Assembly (NCBI GenBank): GCA_902729315.2
Contig: LR746265.1
Span: 2,460,892-2,524,891 of the forward strand
Direction: 5' to 3'
DNA from: Spirodela intermedia
Lineage: Eukaryota > Streptophyta > Magnoliopsida > Alismatales > Araceae
DNA: 64,000 nt
Shown: positions 50,150 to 62,829 of the stretch, piece after piece
Layout: the number at the start of each line of letters is the position of its first letter
Position numbering within the stretch: the first letter of the stretch is position 1
The notes under the pieces: model-generated
The model's database searches: none
The model's input: the letters and a program-made list of their open reading frames with translations, nothing else
Told to the model about the DNA's origin: nothing
Position numbers and translations under genes: made by a program

Positions 50150-51941
50150 CTGAGGTGTCCCTTAAAGAGTGAAGGTGACAAAGAAGGTTACGAGAGCACA
50201 GAACAGAGGTCTTCAGAACCACAACCTCGATAAAAAATCAACTAGCGAGCAGCAACAAGAATCACGAAAATATATCATGAGGTGAGTTTCCTCCACTGAC
50301 AGAGACGCGGATAAAAACTCCGAGCAATGACATAGAGGCGTTTCCAAGTATAATATCCGCGACAATCTACATGCGAAGATTTGTTCTTCTTCTTCTATCC
50401 TCCTCCCGACCAGCCATCTTCTTCAAACGCCTCTCCAGCCCTGCCTCCCCGGCCAGCCTGGACAGCGGGGGTAAGAAGATCGGGGGGAATGCAGACGCCT
50501 CCCGCAGGAAGAAGTACGGCGTAGGAACTTTCCCCTGAACAAGGAACGTTGCGGGCGGAGAAAGACCCTCGGAATCCCTGCCGAAGGGAGTGAGCTTCTC
50601 ACCCTCGGACCCTCGGGCTTGCTTTTCGTCTCGACACTTTTGACAATGAGGGGTATTATAGTCATGTCGCATGAATTTGTAATAATTTTTACCGCTCACG
50701 GAGCTAATAAGCAGAGACCCTGCAAAAAAAAAAACGGAATTACTATCCAAAATCCACCATATCTGGAAGAAAATTACGTAGACGCCCCTGAATAAAAATA
50801 AACTATCGTTTTCAATACAAATCTACATATCTAGTTTATCTCTCATTTTAAAAAATATTACGTTTGACTGTAAATAAATTAGGAAAACTCTTTAAACTTG
50901 GACTGCACCCAATTTCTCAAAGAATTTGAAACCTTCAAACTTTGAATCTCCAAAAACATGTTGGGTTGACTTTTGAATCTACGAGGGTCAAATATTATTT
51001 TAAATTCACAAGGAAGACGCTTGGATGTATGTGTAAATAGAGAAGAGGCTCAAAGAGGACAAAAAATCATATTGACAAAGAATGAGGATATGGTTACAAT
51101 GTGGAACCCCTTTAATGAATCAAATTTTGGATGAGATGCCCCGAAAAAGTTTAAAAGTCAACTATTACAACGCTTTTAAACAAGTTGATAGAGTTATATA
51201 GAAAATTCAAATATATATATATATAAATAAATTACTAACCTCTAACATGTTTCTCACGCGTTTTTTTATAGGTTAATCTAACTTTGACTCATCTTGTTCT
51301 TGCAGCCCTCCTTCAAGTTCTTAGAGCGCCATGCCCACCAGTTTTGGGTTACTTGGGTCAAAATTTTCACCCACATACGTATACATTGCACCTATTGAGG
51401 TCAAAGTTCTAACTCTTGATGGTGTCTTTCTATAGGCAGCTGTTTATGTAATTCTCGATTAAGAAGAATTCAGGTGCCAATTGTGTACCAAAACCTTTTT
51501 TTTATTACGTGTTTTATAATAGTTCATAAATTAGGCTATTCAGGGAATATATATTTACATTAAATACGTCCTAATTTCGATTCTCAGTTCGGGCTCATAA
51601 TTCAATATAATATTTTTTTTATTCTAATTGAACCTTTGAACTTTCCCATTTTCAATTTAGGATTTTTATTTTTAAAAATAAAAAAAATCAGGAAAATATG
51701 GAACCTACTTTGTTTACTCGATACAGTTATTTATATGTGGAAGTAGAGTACGAAGGATTAGCTTCACTTATGTGCAATATTCCCCAATAAAGAAAAAGGG
51801 GAAAGAGAGGGATTGTAAAAATCAAATAATCTTTATTCAGGAAAATATACGACGAGAGTCATTCGGAGCATCTCGCCTCATGCAGGGGTTCCCTTCCATT
51901 CAATGGATGCAGCTCCGTTGCCAACAGGACTGCCGGAATTA
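50150..51941. other. Smr gene upstream region and AT-rich spacer
   Basis: 50150 to about 50700 is the probable 5' UTR and promoter of the Smr gene, with a GC-rich patch at 50400-50620. From 50700 to 51890 the sequence is very AT-rich with (AT)n near 51211, and no gene is supported. The stretch just above 51850 probably holds the 3' UTR of the DUF3700 gene. Confidence 0.5.
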
Positions 51942-52713
51942 TTAGGGAGTCCCGTCTTCATCCCCTCCGGGAGACGACACGGCGGCGCCCCAGTTCGCCG
52001 CGCTGCCCACGCGCGGCACGCTGGGCAGGCGGGTGAACATGTCCACCTGGAACAGCACCCCGTTGACCATGCCGTCCTCGTCCTCCCGCCTGATGCCGCG
52101 AACCTTGTGCCTCGGGTGGTCGACGTGCACGAGCCCCTCCCCCGCGTTAATGAAGATGCACCCTGCCATATGCCACCGTGAAGGACCCGCCGCAGGGGGA
52201 GGAGGAGGGAGATGGTTTACGATACCGGCGGGGAAGGAGGCGGAGGAGATGCCGCAGACGTCCATCATGATCTCGCCGTCGTCGGAGAAGACCAGGGACT
52301 CGTCTTCGGAGATCCCCCAGAGCATCCTCACCTTGCCTTCTCGGTCCTTGTGGGTTTTCAGCGGTGTAAGGCTCGGTGCTCGTCAGATATGATGGACGAA
52401 GGAGGTGGGCATGAGGACGGGGGGGTCTACGTACTCTGGCTGCGAAGAGCGAGCCGCGCTTGGCGTCGAACAGCACGAAGGCAAACTTCCCGTTGAGGTC
52501 CCTGACCATCTGGTCGGGGGGGTAGGGAGCCCTCTCGCGGAGGACCCTGTACATCTCCACTAACAGCATCGGCTCCGTCGCTTGCCGCCCGAGCCCGTAG
52601 TGCCTCCGGAGCTCCCAGATGTTGTCGATGATCCCCATGAAGATGCAGAAGATGTCGTCCACCACTACCATCGACCTGCCATCAACAACCCCCTTCAGCG
52701 ACAGATCAGAACT

Positions 52714-52747
<34 letters not shown>

Positions 52748-52944
52748 CTGTCGTGGAAGGGGTTCTGAGTTGCATGGGAGAGGGCCATGAAGTTTCCGTT
52801 GGGGAAGTTGTAGAAGGTAGACTGGGGCCAGGCGGCCTTGAAGACCTCGGGTATGTCGAACCTGGTGGTCGGAACCATCCAGCCGGCGGAAACGTTGAGC
52901 TCCTCCGGCGGCTTCGCCACTGCCTTCTCGAACACCGCCAGCAT
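51942..52944 (-). CDS. DUF3700 protein (stem-specific TSJT1 / aluminium-induced-like, YGL motif)
   Basis: A family of plant glutamine-amidotransferase-fold proteins known as TSJT1 or aluminium-induced proteins with YGL and LRDR motifs. Members respond to metals, auxin or sugar, and their catalytic role is unproven. Four exons: 52944..52748, 52675..52435, 52346..52226, 52162..51942 (259 aa). Landmarks are MLAVFEKAVAKPPEEL at the start, the YGL motif in IIDNIWELRRHYGLGRQ, the LRDR position reading LRERAPYPPDQMVRDL, NGKFAFVLFDAKRGSLFAA, VRMLWGISEDESLVFSDD and FPAGCIFINAGEG. I chose ATG 52944, because MLAVFEKA is the standard start and upstream in-frame codons are not conserved. A (GA)n tract sits in intron 1 and a TATA box about 70 bases upstream of the start. 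Confidence 0.93.
52713..52745. repeat. (GA)n microsatellite in intron 1 of the DUF3700 gene
   Basis: A GA tract of about 33 bases that ends only a few bases from the exon 1 donor (GTCCTC on the minus strand). On the sense strand it forms a CT-rich run right after the 5' splice site. Confidence 0.93.
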
Positions 52945-53394
52945 CCTCCCCTCCGCTCCCAAGGCTGGCGCTGTTACCGTCGGACCTCAGTGAGCCACTC
53001 TCCCGCCCCTCGTTTTATAGGGCGGCGGTTCCTCGGCTCGCTCACGCTTCGCACTTCTCTTGGAACAAAACCCGCCGGCGACCCCGGCGGGAGAAACGCA
53101 GGCAGACGGCCGTTTTCGTCGGCACTCGTCCTACCGAGCGTGGCGACAAGGATTAGGCCACCACATCGCCGGCACCTGCAGCGCATGCAGAGCAGCCGCC
53201 TACCGCCTCCGCCCGAGAGGTGTCGCCATTCCTGTCCACGAGGGAGAAGGATTTCCGAAGATCTCTCACTGCAGAATTCCGAGCCTTTTGAGCGGGGGAA
53301 GGAATTCAGTTCTTGGAAGAAGCTTCAACAGTGTCCTATGGAGTGCTCATATACACGAGTAATGGAGATTTACGCATCATCAGGTGGACCGTCT
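52945..53394. other. DUF3700 promoter and MLO 3' region
   Basis: A head-to-tail spacer: the MLO gene ends at 53395 and the DUF3700 gene begins at 52944, both on the minus strand. Apart from the TATA box nothing specific was identified. Confidence 0.5.
53012..53021 (-). promoter_or_regulatory. TATA box of the DUF3700 gene
   Basis: The minus strand reads CTATAAAACG about 70 bases upstream of the start codon at 52944. Confidence 0.65.
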
Positions 53395-56300
53395 TCACCC
53401 TTTGAATCTGCTTGAGCCGAAGTTCCTCAGCCTTTCTATTTGGGGCATCGAGGAGGATCTCAAGATCTCATGACGCGGCATCCTGGATACTGAGGGAGAG
53501 GAAGGAAGAGAAGCGGAGTGCAGTAAGGGGGCATCCACACTGGCGCTGAAGATTGCTGCTTCGGTCACGTAGTCTTTGACTCTTCCAGCTATGGAGTCTG
53601 AAGCAGCCGTCGGTTGCAGCCCGATTTGGACGTAATGGCTGTCGGAGGGGTCCTGGAGCAGCTGGTCGTCATCTTCAATGGAGCAGACGGTGCTCGTCTC
53701 TGTCCGTATGGTAGAGTCGTCGTAGCCATGCCTCTGCTTCCTCCTCCTCCTGGCCTCCTTTCCCCAACCATGGATCGTTTCTCTGATTCTTCGAGGAATG
53801 AGAGCAGCTTTATAGTTTGTACCCATCTGGAAACAAGGATTCGAACTGTTAAATCTCAAAGAGGAAACGTAGTTCGTCCGTCAACACCTCCAACCCCCTC
53901 GAGATCATTTAAAGTTCTAACTCATTGCGAAAGATTGATGTGATCTAGACTGACTTCCTAACCGACTCTGCGGAGCATACGATTTATCTGTTCAATTGGC
54001 CCCATTGAGCAACATGAGTAGTATTTTGTTACACATATTTTCCTTGATATTCTTCTCATAAACCAGATTGGCTCAGCTTTTCAAGGATTTGGAGCACAAG
54101 ATACTAGCTAACATATGGGGAAAAAAAATGATGAAAGAAAGGAAAAGCACAAGATGATAAAAACTTGTCTGGCAAGCATGAAGCCAACAGACCTGGGTGA
54201 CCAGCGCATATAGAGGCAATGTGCTGTAGCTGCAGAGGAACTGACCAGCAAACCTGACAAAGTGTCGCATATTACGATCAGAATCAATGGAAAAATTGCC
54301 TATGGCAAGGATATGCAGGAACCACATACCCCAGAAACAGGCGTGCATACACTATCCAATGGTTCCTGATGAAGCATGAATCATAACCAAACTGCCACTG
54401 CATAAATTAAAAAAAGAACCGGGGCATGAAAAAATCCGAAAATTGATGGTGAGCAACTATGCAGTGATGTGAGGATGATTTGACAAGACATGGTGGCATG
54501 GTGAATGGCCGCATTGATCAACAGATTATTCATAATAGCAGGTGTTGCATTAAAGAACACAAGGTGGGATGGTGTCCCGATGACATACGCCTGTAGGTAT
54601 CCTTTAGGGCTGAAGGTAATCAAATGCCCTCCCCACCTGTGTCTTGCTCCAGGGGGTGGTTTTGGCAAACTGATTCAAGCAATTATCTCAGATGCACTAC
54701 ATAAAGAACCTCCTATCTTTTTGAAAACGAGTGGTATCGGATGATCAGTAAATCATAAAAAGAGATGTATGCAGTGGTGTGTCTGCGTATAAACAGTTCC
54801 CTATCGACAAAAAGAAAATGTGACCTCAAACTAACAGCATGCATGGATGCGTATGGGAACAATACAAGTTGGAAACAGAAAGTACCCAAAACCAGAAGAA
54901 TGACGCCAGTTCAAATGAATTCTGCAGGGAAAGAAAAGAATGATTAGTAGTGCCACCTCAAACTATAATAAAAAGAATAGGTCTATATTATTCTTCAACT
55001 CCACCGAGAGGAAAACTAACCTGAAAAAGAATGAAATGGATTAACATCAATAATAATTCTGGTTTATTAAACCAGAAAAGCTCGTCACGAGGATTTAGCA
55101 CTTTTGATTCAGAAATACGCGCGGTCAGTTCAGAGCTTTCCAAGGCCAAGGTTGCAATGACATGCTGCAGTTTTGCCCCAACGAGAAGAACAAGCTGGAT
55201 GAGAAGAAAAGAAACTTCAATCCCATGCAGGAAATCATTAAAAAAAACTTTAAAAAACTGGAGTCGGCTTACAGACTACTCACTGTTATCGGAATGATGG
55301 CAATCCAAAAGTATAGATTCGAACCTGGAAAACACGAAAAATTTCTAAGCTATATGGTTGTTAGAGATGAAAGGCAATATAAACAGAAAACAGTGAACAA
55401 AAATAGCACCTCTACTTTCTCTTTTTACATGTCTGTGCGTTTATAACAAATAGATTGAAAAAGTATAGAAAGAAAGGGTTGAATTTGACAGCTATACTGA
55501 CAACAGACTCCGTTTTAAGTCACACAGATAATGGACATGCCCTTCAGAATTATTTCAATATGTATCAAAAACTTCAAACAGTCAGCTAGATTTTGAGGTC
55601 AATGATAGCGTGGAAAATGAATAATATCTCACCGTTTATGTTGAACAGCATAAATGCAATAACGAAGCCCCATAACGGTGCACTGCAATGGATAAAAAAA
55701 TAAGACGAGCCCTATCAGTGGGAATTCAGCTAGGAAAAGTGAGATTTTTTTATCGTATTAAACCCCCAGAGAAAACGAAAAGGCATAACAAATGAATCCT
55801 AATTATGTAAAAAATCAATCACACTGGGATAAGTAAAATCATGCTGAAATGAAAAAACAAAAAGATGAAACCTAAGTTTCATCGTTTCATTTCTGAAAGT
55901 TCATTCTGTAAAATATGAAAGATGAAAACTCAGTTCCAAAGGCAATGAGGACATGCATATGGCAGAATTTGGAGCAAAAGAAGAGACCGAGCAATGAAAA
56001 TTGCACAGAAAATTGGGACACTAGTATTAACTGACATTCGCTTCAATTTTCTGCGATCTCTCCACTAACCTCACACCTACAATCATTTTAAACTCTTCTT
56101 CCATTGAGCGAATCATATAGCTATGAAAATCATATCCCGGCGTAAGGTTGTGGTTCTGCAATGTTCAAATAAATAAAAAGATTACTAACTCATTGAAAAA
56201 AAAAGTGACGAAAAAAAGGTGGAGCTTAGTCACACAACTATGAAATAGTTCAGAAATGTGTACTAAGCAAAATAATTGGAAGGCTGGATCAGATAGATAA

Positions 56301-59300
56301 AAAGAACACAAAGATATTGGTTCCCATAAGAAGCGAAGGGGAAGGGTCATTTTACAGTTGGAGTACATGATGAAATTTACGGTGATGACACATTTTCGAT
56401 AGAGTAAATTTCCTCACCGTAATGAAACCCATTCGGAGGGTGAGGTAATCAGCACGCACAACAGAACGTCCAAACTGACGGAAGAAACAAGTCTGTCCAG
56501 GAAAAATGTTGACTTTGTTAAACAAAAGTATGATGATAAAGGATAATCTAATGGTAAAATGATATCTTTTTTCCTTGATATCAACGAAAACTATCATGTT
56601 CGGCATTAGCATATCGGATTCCATTCTCCTAAAGGGTTATTAGTTAATCGCAAATAGGTTGTGGGCTAACCATAAAAAGAAACTGCGTAAAACATGTGAC
56701 ATTAACAGAGATGTTGGATTAGTTGCCAGTGATGCATCATTTCTTTCCTGAATTTGAAAAGAGGGAGAGAGAGAGATAGGAGCCAAAAATGATAATAGTT
56801 GATAATAGTCATCATGCAGATTTTATGCACACATTACCTAGCCCGCCCCCTAACCTCCCCTTCCCCCTAAACAGAGTGTCAACTTTCTACTGATGGCCAA
56901 TCAGAGGAAAATTTCATGCGGACTTCAGCAAGCACCTCTTCTGAGGCCTGAGAAATGCAAGGCATCGTGCACAGCAAATAGGGCATTGAAGTGCACGACC
57001 CTGACCCCAAATATGGCTAGGAATTGGTAACTGTCAAAGGAGGTCTGGTTGTAGACCTTCGGCGACACCATGAGCTAAGTGCCAAGCAAGTCCTTGCTTC
57101 TCAGCAAATATTTTGCCCCCGTTACATAGATCAGTCACACCGGAGATTGTCAGGCAGTGTTGGGGATCTAGCTCCACTGTTCAACGCAGTCCCAAGTGAA
57201 GAAGATGAGGAGGAAAGGGAAAACCAAAAAATATAATCGGGGTTATTTTAGTTTACATTAAAGTAAAATATTTTTTTTAAAATTTCTTATAAACATAAAA
57301 ATATTCTATACATATTGTAGAAATATTATCTTTCAAAGAGACGACAGCTGACTTGAGGCCTGCATTCGTCCTCTCTATTTGAAGTGCACGAGTATGAGAG
57401 ACAACATGCTAAACCCAAGGTATTTGTGTCATTTTCGGGATTAGTACGAAAGACATCTGCAATATGCTCCATGAGATGTGCACTGTAATAACTCAAGAAG
57501 AAGAGCAAATAAGCTGGATAGAAAGAGCACGGAACGTCAGGAAGTCTATGGTCAACAGAGGCAACAATTTTATCAACCTACCAACCAAACAATGAACCCA
57601 TTCCTACTCCAAGAGCTTGATGCATGTAACTTCACAAATGTTGACTGTCTCCTCATGGTTAAGGCTCTGGTGACCACTGAACATAAATTAAAGCATACAA
57701 GAGTGTAAATATCAAGAAACAAAAAAGAATAACATGTGATACAGGAAATGGATTCATAGAAACGTCTGGCTAAATAAAACCTTCTGGCAACAGACGGTGA
57801 GATGGGAGAAGTTCCAGGGAAGAAAAGATGTCCTAGCATGAATGTAAGAGTCCCATTGCACACCAAATTTCTTACTGATAATGGTAAATTTGAACCTATT
57901 AAGCAATCGTCCACAGTTTCACTTTTCCAAACGTGAAGAAGTATCAATGTGAATGACGAAACTAGCCTACGAATAAGTTTGAAGATAGATTCAAGAATAA
58001 TATAAGATCACCAGTTAATGTCTCGTGGCGATTTCTATGAGCTTCTTCTTCCCATTTCCTCCATGTATGTATCTGCAAATAAAATGCCTGAGCAATATAT
58101 ATCTATATATGCAAAAATACGTACGGATGAAAAAGGAAAGCCTATTGTATGAAGAAAAAAATAAGTAGCGAAACCAATATCCACAATTGAGTAACATATA
58201 TCAGATTACTTTTGAAACAAAGCTGCATCGTAGCCATCTGATACATCAGTTTCAAAATCATCAACATCCTCACATTTTTTTCTGGGGAGATTCAGGAGAA
58301 AGAGAACTATACCCGCAAGGGAAATGCAATGACAAAGATTTCATGAGTGATTAAAATGCATTGCCAAGAAGAACTGGAGAGCCCAAAGCTTTGACGGAAA
58401 ACAACAGAGTTGTCAGGCCTCGTGCTTTCTAAAATGATCAGGGAAGTCAACTATTAAACAAAAGAAAAATAAAATCGATAGTTCCTGACTAAAATGGCTT
58501 CCTGAGCAACTGAAGTTCAATGTTCCTACCAGAACCGGTGACCAGGGACGACTGGTAATAGTTACACGAGAGAAAAAAAGGATAAATGTTACCTTTTGTC
58601 ATATAGCCAAGTTATAAGATATCCACAAAGTATCATTAACAATAATTAGTGGACGCCTATGTCAAAACTCTTCTTAAATGTTACATGGAGAGAAACCATG
58701 AAATTCAACACAACAGTCGGACCACAGTTAGAGAACAAGTGTTAATGCAATTCACAGTTGATCAAAGTACTGCACAAAAGATGCCAAACATTATAGTTAC
58801 ATAGTTGTTGTATAGTTTGCTTATCCAGTATATATTAAAACAGCAACCACAATTAAGAGCAGAAAAAACAAAAATAGTTCTTGAATGCTGCCTTCTACAC
58901 TTCTGATGATGGAAGCTAAATCAATAGATAACGTCAATTATTACATGCCCTAGGGTATATAAATCAAGGTCTCCGAGTCATTGGGTTGAAAACTCATGCA
59001 CAACGAGTTATGAATGGCTGTCCACTACTGATGGCAAATCAAATCTGCTTCTACGGTCCATCAACCATTGCAGTCAAGATTAATGTATCTTAAGCTCATA
59101 ACATAAGCAAGTGTTGTGTGGAATAATCCATTACAAGAATTTGAATCTGATTATCAACAAGCATGGTCAGTGACTATATATGCATGCATTCTGAATGAAA
59201 GCAGCCTAAGTCGAAGATGCAGAATTCTAGAAACAATATTGAACTTCGAGTAACCCTGTTATTTGGTGGCTCTCAAGTAAAACTACTCAAGTTTACTATA

Positions 59301-60059
59301 CATTTCAAACCAGAGTGGCATATATTGGTCATAGACCCATCACTAAAAGGTTTTGATCTTCTTCTCATTTTTTTATGAGCATAAACATAATAAACAAATA
59401 CTTACTAATCAAATGTTATCCTCAGTTACTTGCCTGTATTTTTTTTCTTCTCCTCGTAAAGGTAAATAAGCTAAAACGAGAGATTTCTCATACTTTTGGC
59501 TAAAAGCTAGTATCATATCAGGAACTTTCTAATTTGGTGCTTGAAAGTTTTCATAACATTTAACATTATATTCAGGGAGCAAAGCTGGAATGACACTTAC
59601 AGCCTAAATACCTTCTAACTCATGGACATGTAGTCCAATCCACATTAAAAAAGTAAGAGAAGAAAAAACTACACCCAGATGTGCAGAAGGTGAACTGAGA
59701 AAAAACAAAAACATAAGAGTGATGATTGTGATCAGGCAAAGGGATTATCGTCTGACCTTTACAATTGCCAACAACATTGTTAAACAACTATACGCTACAT
59801 GAGTCACAGCCATGACGAAGATAAACCGGTGAAGCTGCTCCAGACCTTCATATGAGACAAATGGCTCGTGACCCTGCAAAAATCATGGTTTAATGTCCAT
59901 AGACATTATTTTCGACCATATTAAGTAAGAATAAGAAGCTTTATTCTCAAATTAAGAGACAAAAGTGTTATATTTTTTGATAAGTTTATTACGAATAAGA
60001 TGTAAGAGCTGATAAAATAATAGAACCAATATGCCATCTTCATATATCATGATTGATGC

Positions 60060-60136
<77 letters not shown>

Positions 60137-62829
60137 GAGTCTTCTTTGGATCCAAGAAAAAAGGATGGTCAAAAAATATAGTAGATCATCTGTCAAGCAA
60201 TTAATATAATATATTATAATTGAAGAATTAGTTTGAAATTGGTTGAGGGAATAACTTAACGTTTTAAATCATCTATATATTCTCATCGGATAATCTTCCA
60301 CTTACATTTGTGCTTTTAAATATGTATAATGATATATTGATCTTGTGCTAACAATAAATAGATTGAAAGTATATTAAATTCTTCTCAAGGGACCGTCATC
60401 CATTGATCTCACCATTTTGCATACGTTGATTGATGATTGATATCATATTATTGAGATTTTCAATGAAATTAAGTAACCATTAGACATTTCTTTTACAACA
60501 AAACAAATTATTGTGCACATTGACATGCACACGCATGGTTATCACATAACTTCAAATCACATTATGTTTTGTTCATCAAATATTTTCATGAGAAGATAGG
60601 GCAAAAAAATATTTGGATGATTTAAGGGAAATGAACAATGTGATAGAGAGGCTGCCGAAATGATGCTTATCTTATCAGAGAAGTACCCCCATAAAGATAG
60701 GAGACTAGAGGATAGCCGAGTGAAATCTTCTGAAGGCAAATGTGATGAAATGGGAGGGAAGAGAGGTTGTCACATTACTTTTTAGATAAAAACGAGGCTA
60801 TCACATTAGTCATGCCCATTCCCACAAATGATGTTGTAGCTTTCTTTGCATCATATTTGACTACATGCCATTCAAATTTGAGAAAATATCCAAATGCATG
60901 AAGAAAAAATAATTGCAAGTTAAGGATGATACGTCAATAAAACCATAGAAAAACGATATAAATTTCACAAAGAAATGGAGAAAACCAAAAGGTAGCTTGT
61001 TGAAATCCTTCGGGGTCTAGCGTAGTGAAATAAGAGGTGTACATACTCACCAATTTTTAGATAGAAATCGCACCCAGGTCTGACCAGAATATTCCAGCAA
61101 GATTTATGTCATTCAAGTCTAAAAAGTTATTTTGAATGAAAATACAGTAATTGTGCACATGAAATAAAGTTGACGATATATTCTATGATTAATCTATGAT
61201 TTATGGAGATATGTATTGTGATACCTTTTGCGTAATTGTACCTGTACTTTAATGACGGTGTGATTCATTGTTTAATCAACTCATTTACCCTCCTTTAGAG
61301 GAAGTCAAGGTTTAGCATGCGTGTCAATACTAAATGATGATCTAGATGCAGATATAACTTTATCTGCTACTCTATGGATGGTTAGGAATGTTTTAATGCC
61401 ATTTAAGCATAGTAAAAACTTTTTAGGCGATTTAGACTTTGCAACCTATAGAATAAAGACAGTTTTATAAGTTATCTCCAGTTTAGTATATATGACAATT
61501 TTACATAGTATAGTACTTTTAGACGGTCAGAATTCATGTTTGATCACGTATGTTGCCTTGTTTGGTGTTTCCATAATAGTAATGTCGCTATAATTTAACC
61601 ACGTGTACAAAATTAAATGAACCGTGAATAAAGGTGCATACAAATTTTCCATAACAGTCGAAATGTTGTCAGATCTTTGCAAATAAACATGTTGAGAAAT
61701 AAAACCAAAATTTTACACTTATAAATTTGTAATTGCCATACCTCTCCACAAGTACTGTGATTCAAATCATTTAACATCTTCCTCTTAAGTGAGAGATGAT
61801 GAAGTATACCCATAATTTCCTTATGATCATGTAGCGAAGTACTATTAGTTTCTTGAGTCTCAACAACCTCAGATCTGGTACATGGCGAGAAGTTGCTATT
61901 GTAGAACTTTGAATCAATGCATACATTCGAAATAGTTCGTGAGGTGGCAGTCAAAAGTAGTGATATCAGACCTAACAACATTAGTTCTGCAGCAAAAGAA
62001 ATCGAATTAATCACCGAATACAAATGAAAGTGATGCCACTAACTACACACAGACAAAATTGAAGAATTTCGCAGTAATTTTCTCAGCCATATCCCAAAAA
62101 CGCAGATGCCTACCTTCTTTCATTTTCTCCAATGCTTCAAATAATGGATTCCGATGGGTTTTCCTCAACCACTGAAAAAATTTAAATACAATCAGATATA
62201 CAGGAAAAATTACATAAATGTACAAGTGACCTTCATATTACTATCCTCAACTTATATTTGAAACAGAATATGACGACGTTCATATAATTTCACAAAATAG
62301 CATAAATATGGCATGGACTCTTATGTAAATTAGTAATGCAAGTAACCTAAACCTTCCGTGTCACAATATTTTCCTCTTTCAGGCAAATGCTTTGAGGAAA
62401 TTCAAAACAGTAGTTGTCTGATTGTTCTACAATGTACCGCTTTGTAGAGAGAGAAGGAAGATCATGAAAGCACATCAATAGAGGAATTTTCTAAATGCAA
62501 AAAAATAATCACAGGCCACGGAATAAGTCGCTTCCATGAGAAGCCACGTCCTTCACTAATTTTATTGCCTCGATACTATATCCAGACACAAGCAAAGTTC
62601 AAGAAACAATTCAACCCATCCAGACAAAAGTTGGAACCTGTTGTGTCGATCAACCGAGAAAGGAAGGGACTGTAACAGAGAGAGAGAGAGAGAGAGAGCA
62701 TACAGAACTCAGGCGGAAAATTGAGCGCTCCACCAGCAGAGAAACAACAACCAAGATCGTAAGCACAGTCGCCACAGACCATGTGGGGGTCAGGGCTAAA
62801 GACCGCAGTTCATGTGAGTCCCCTGTCAT
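53395..62829 (-). CDS. MLO11: MLO-like seven-transmembrane protein, MLO4/11/14 clade
   Basis: MLO proteins are plant seven-span membrane calcium channels that bind calmodulin. The MLO4/MLO11 group acts in root touch responses, while other clades condition powdery mildew susceptibility. Fifteen exons: 62829..62704, 62171..62114, 61986..61742, 59873..59757, 58072..58012, 57676..57582, 56492..56418, 56155..56070, 55682..55633, 55324..55284, 55194..55021, 54921..54886, 54397..54330, 54253..54193, 53826..53395 (574 aa, the family size). Landmarks are [149 protein letters not shown] and the calmodulin-binding [20 protein letters not shown]. The clade call rests on the [15 protein letters not shown] and [16 protein letters not shown] wording; the exact orthologue is not fixed. 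The start is the ATG of [10 protein letters not shown]. Confidence 0.95.
59874..61741 (-). other. Large third intron of the MLO gene
   Basis: A 1.87-kb AT-rich intron carrying a compound (CT)n(CA)n microsatellite at 60063-60133. No coding similarity was seen. Confidence 0.85.
60063..60133. repeat. Compound (CT)n(CA)n microsatellite
   Basis: About 18 CT units (60063-60098) run directly into about 17 CA units (60099-60133) within MLO intron 3. Confidence 0.97.
62676..62699. repeat. (GA)n microsatellite beside the MLO exon 1 donor
   Basis: A GA tract starting six bases after the exon 1/intron 1 junction (exon 1 ends at 62704). On the sense strand it forms a CT-rich run just past the donor, as at the DUF3700 gene. 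Confidence 0.93.

Noticed and set aside
50367-50750. Minus-strand frame of 127 codons upstream of the Smr gene
   Set aside because: It has no conserved motif and lies where the Smr 5' UTR and promoter are expected.
55310-55325. GGTTCGAATC (minus strand) resembling a tRNA B-box
   Set aside because: It is the splice junction and first codons of MLO exon 10 (GSNLYFW), not a tRNA.
56070-56082. Alternative MLO exon 8 donor (GTAG|GTGTGA)
   Set aside because: It gives a frame that destroys the conserved SAPLWGF reading of exon 9. The donor seven bases further on (GTGAG|GTTAGT) restores IVGVSAPLWG.
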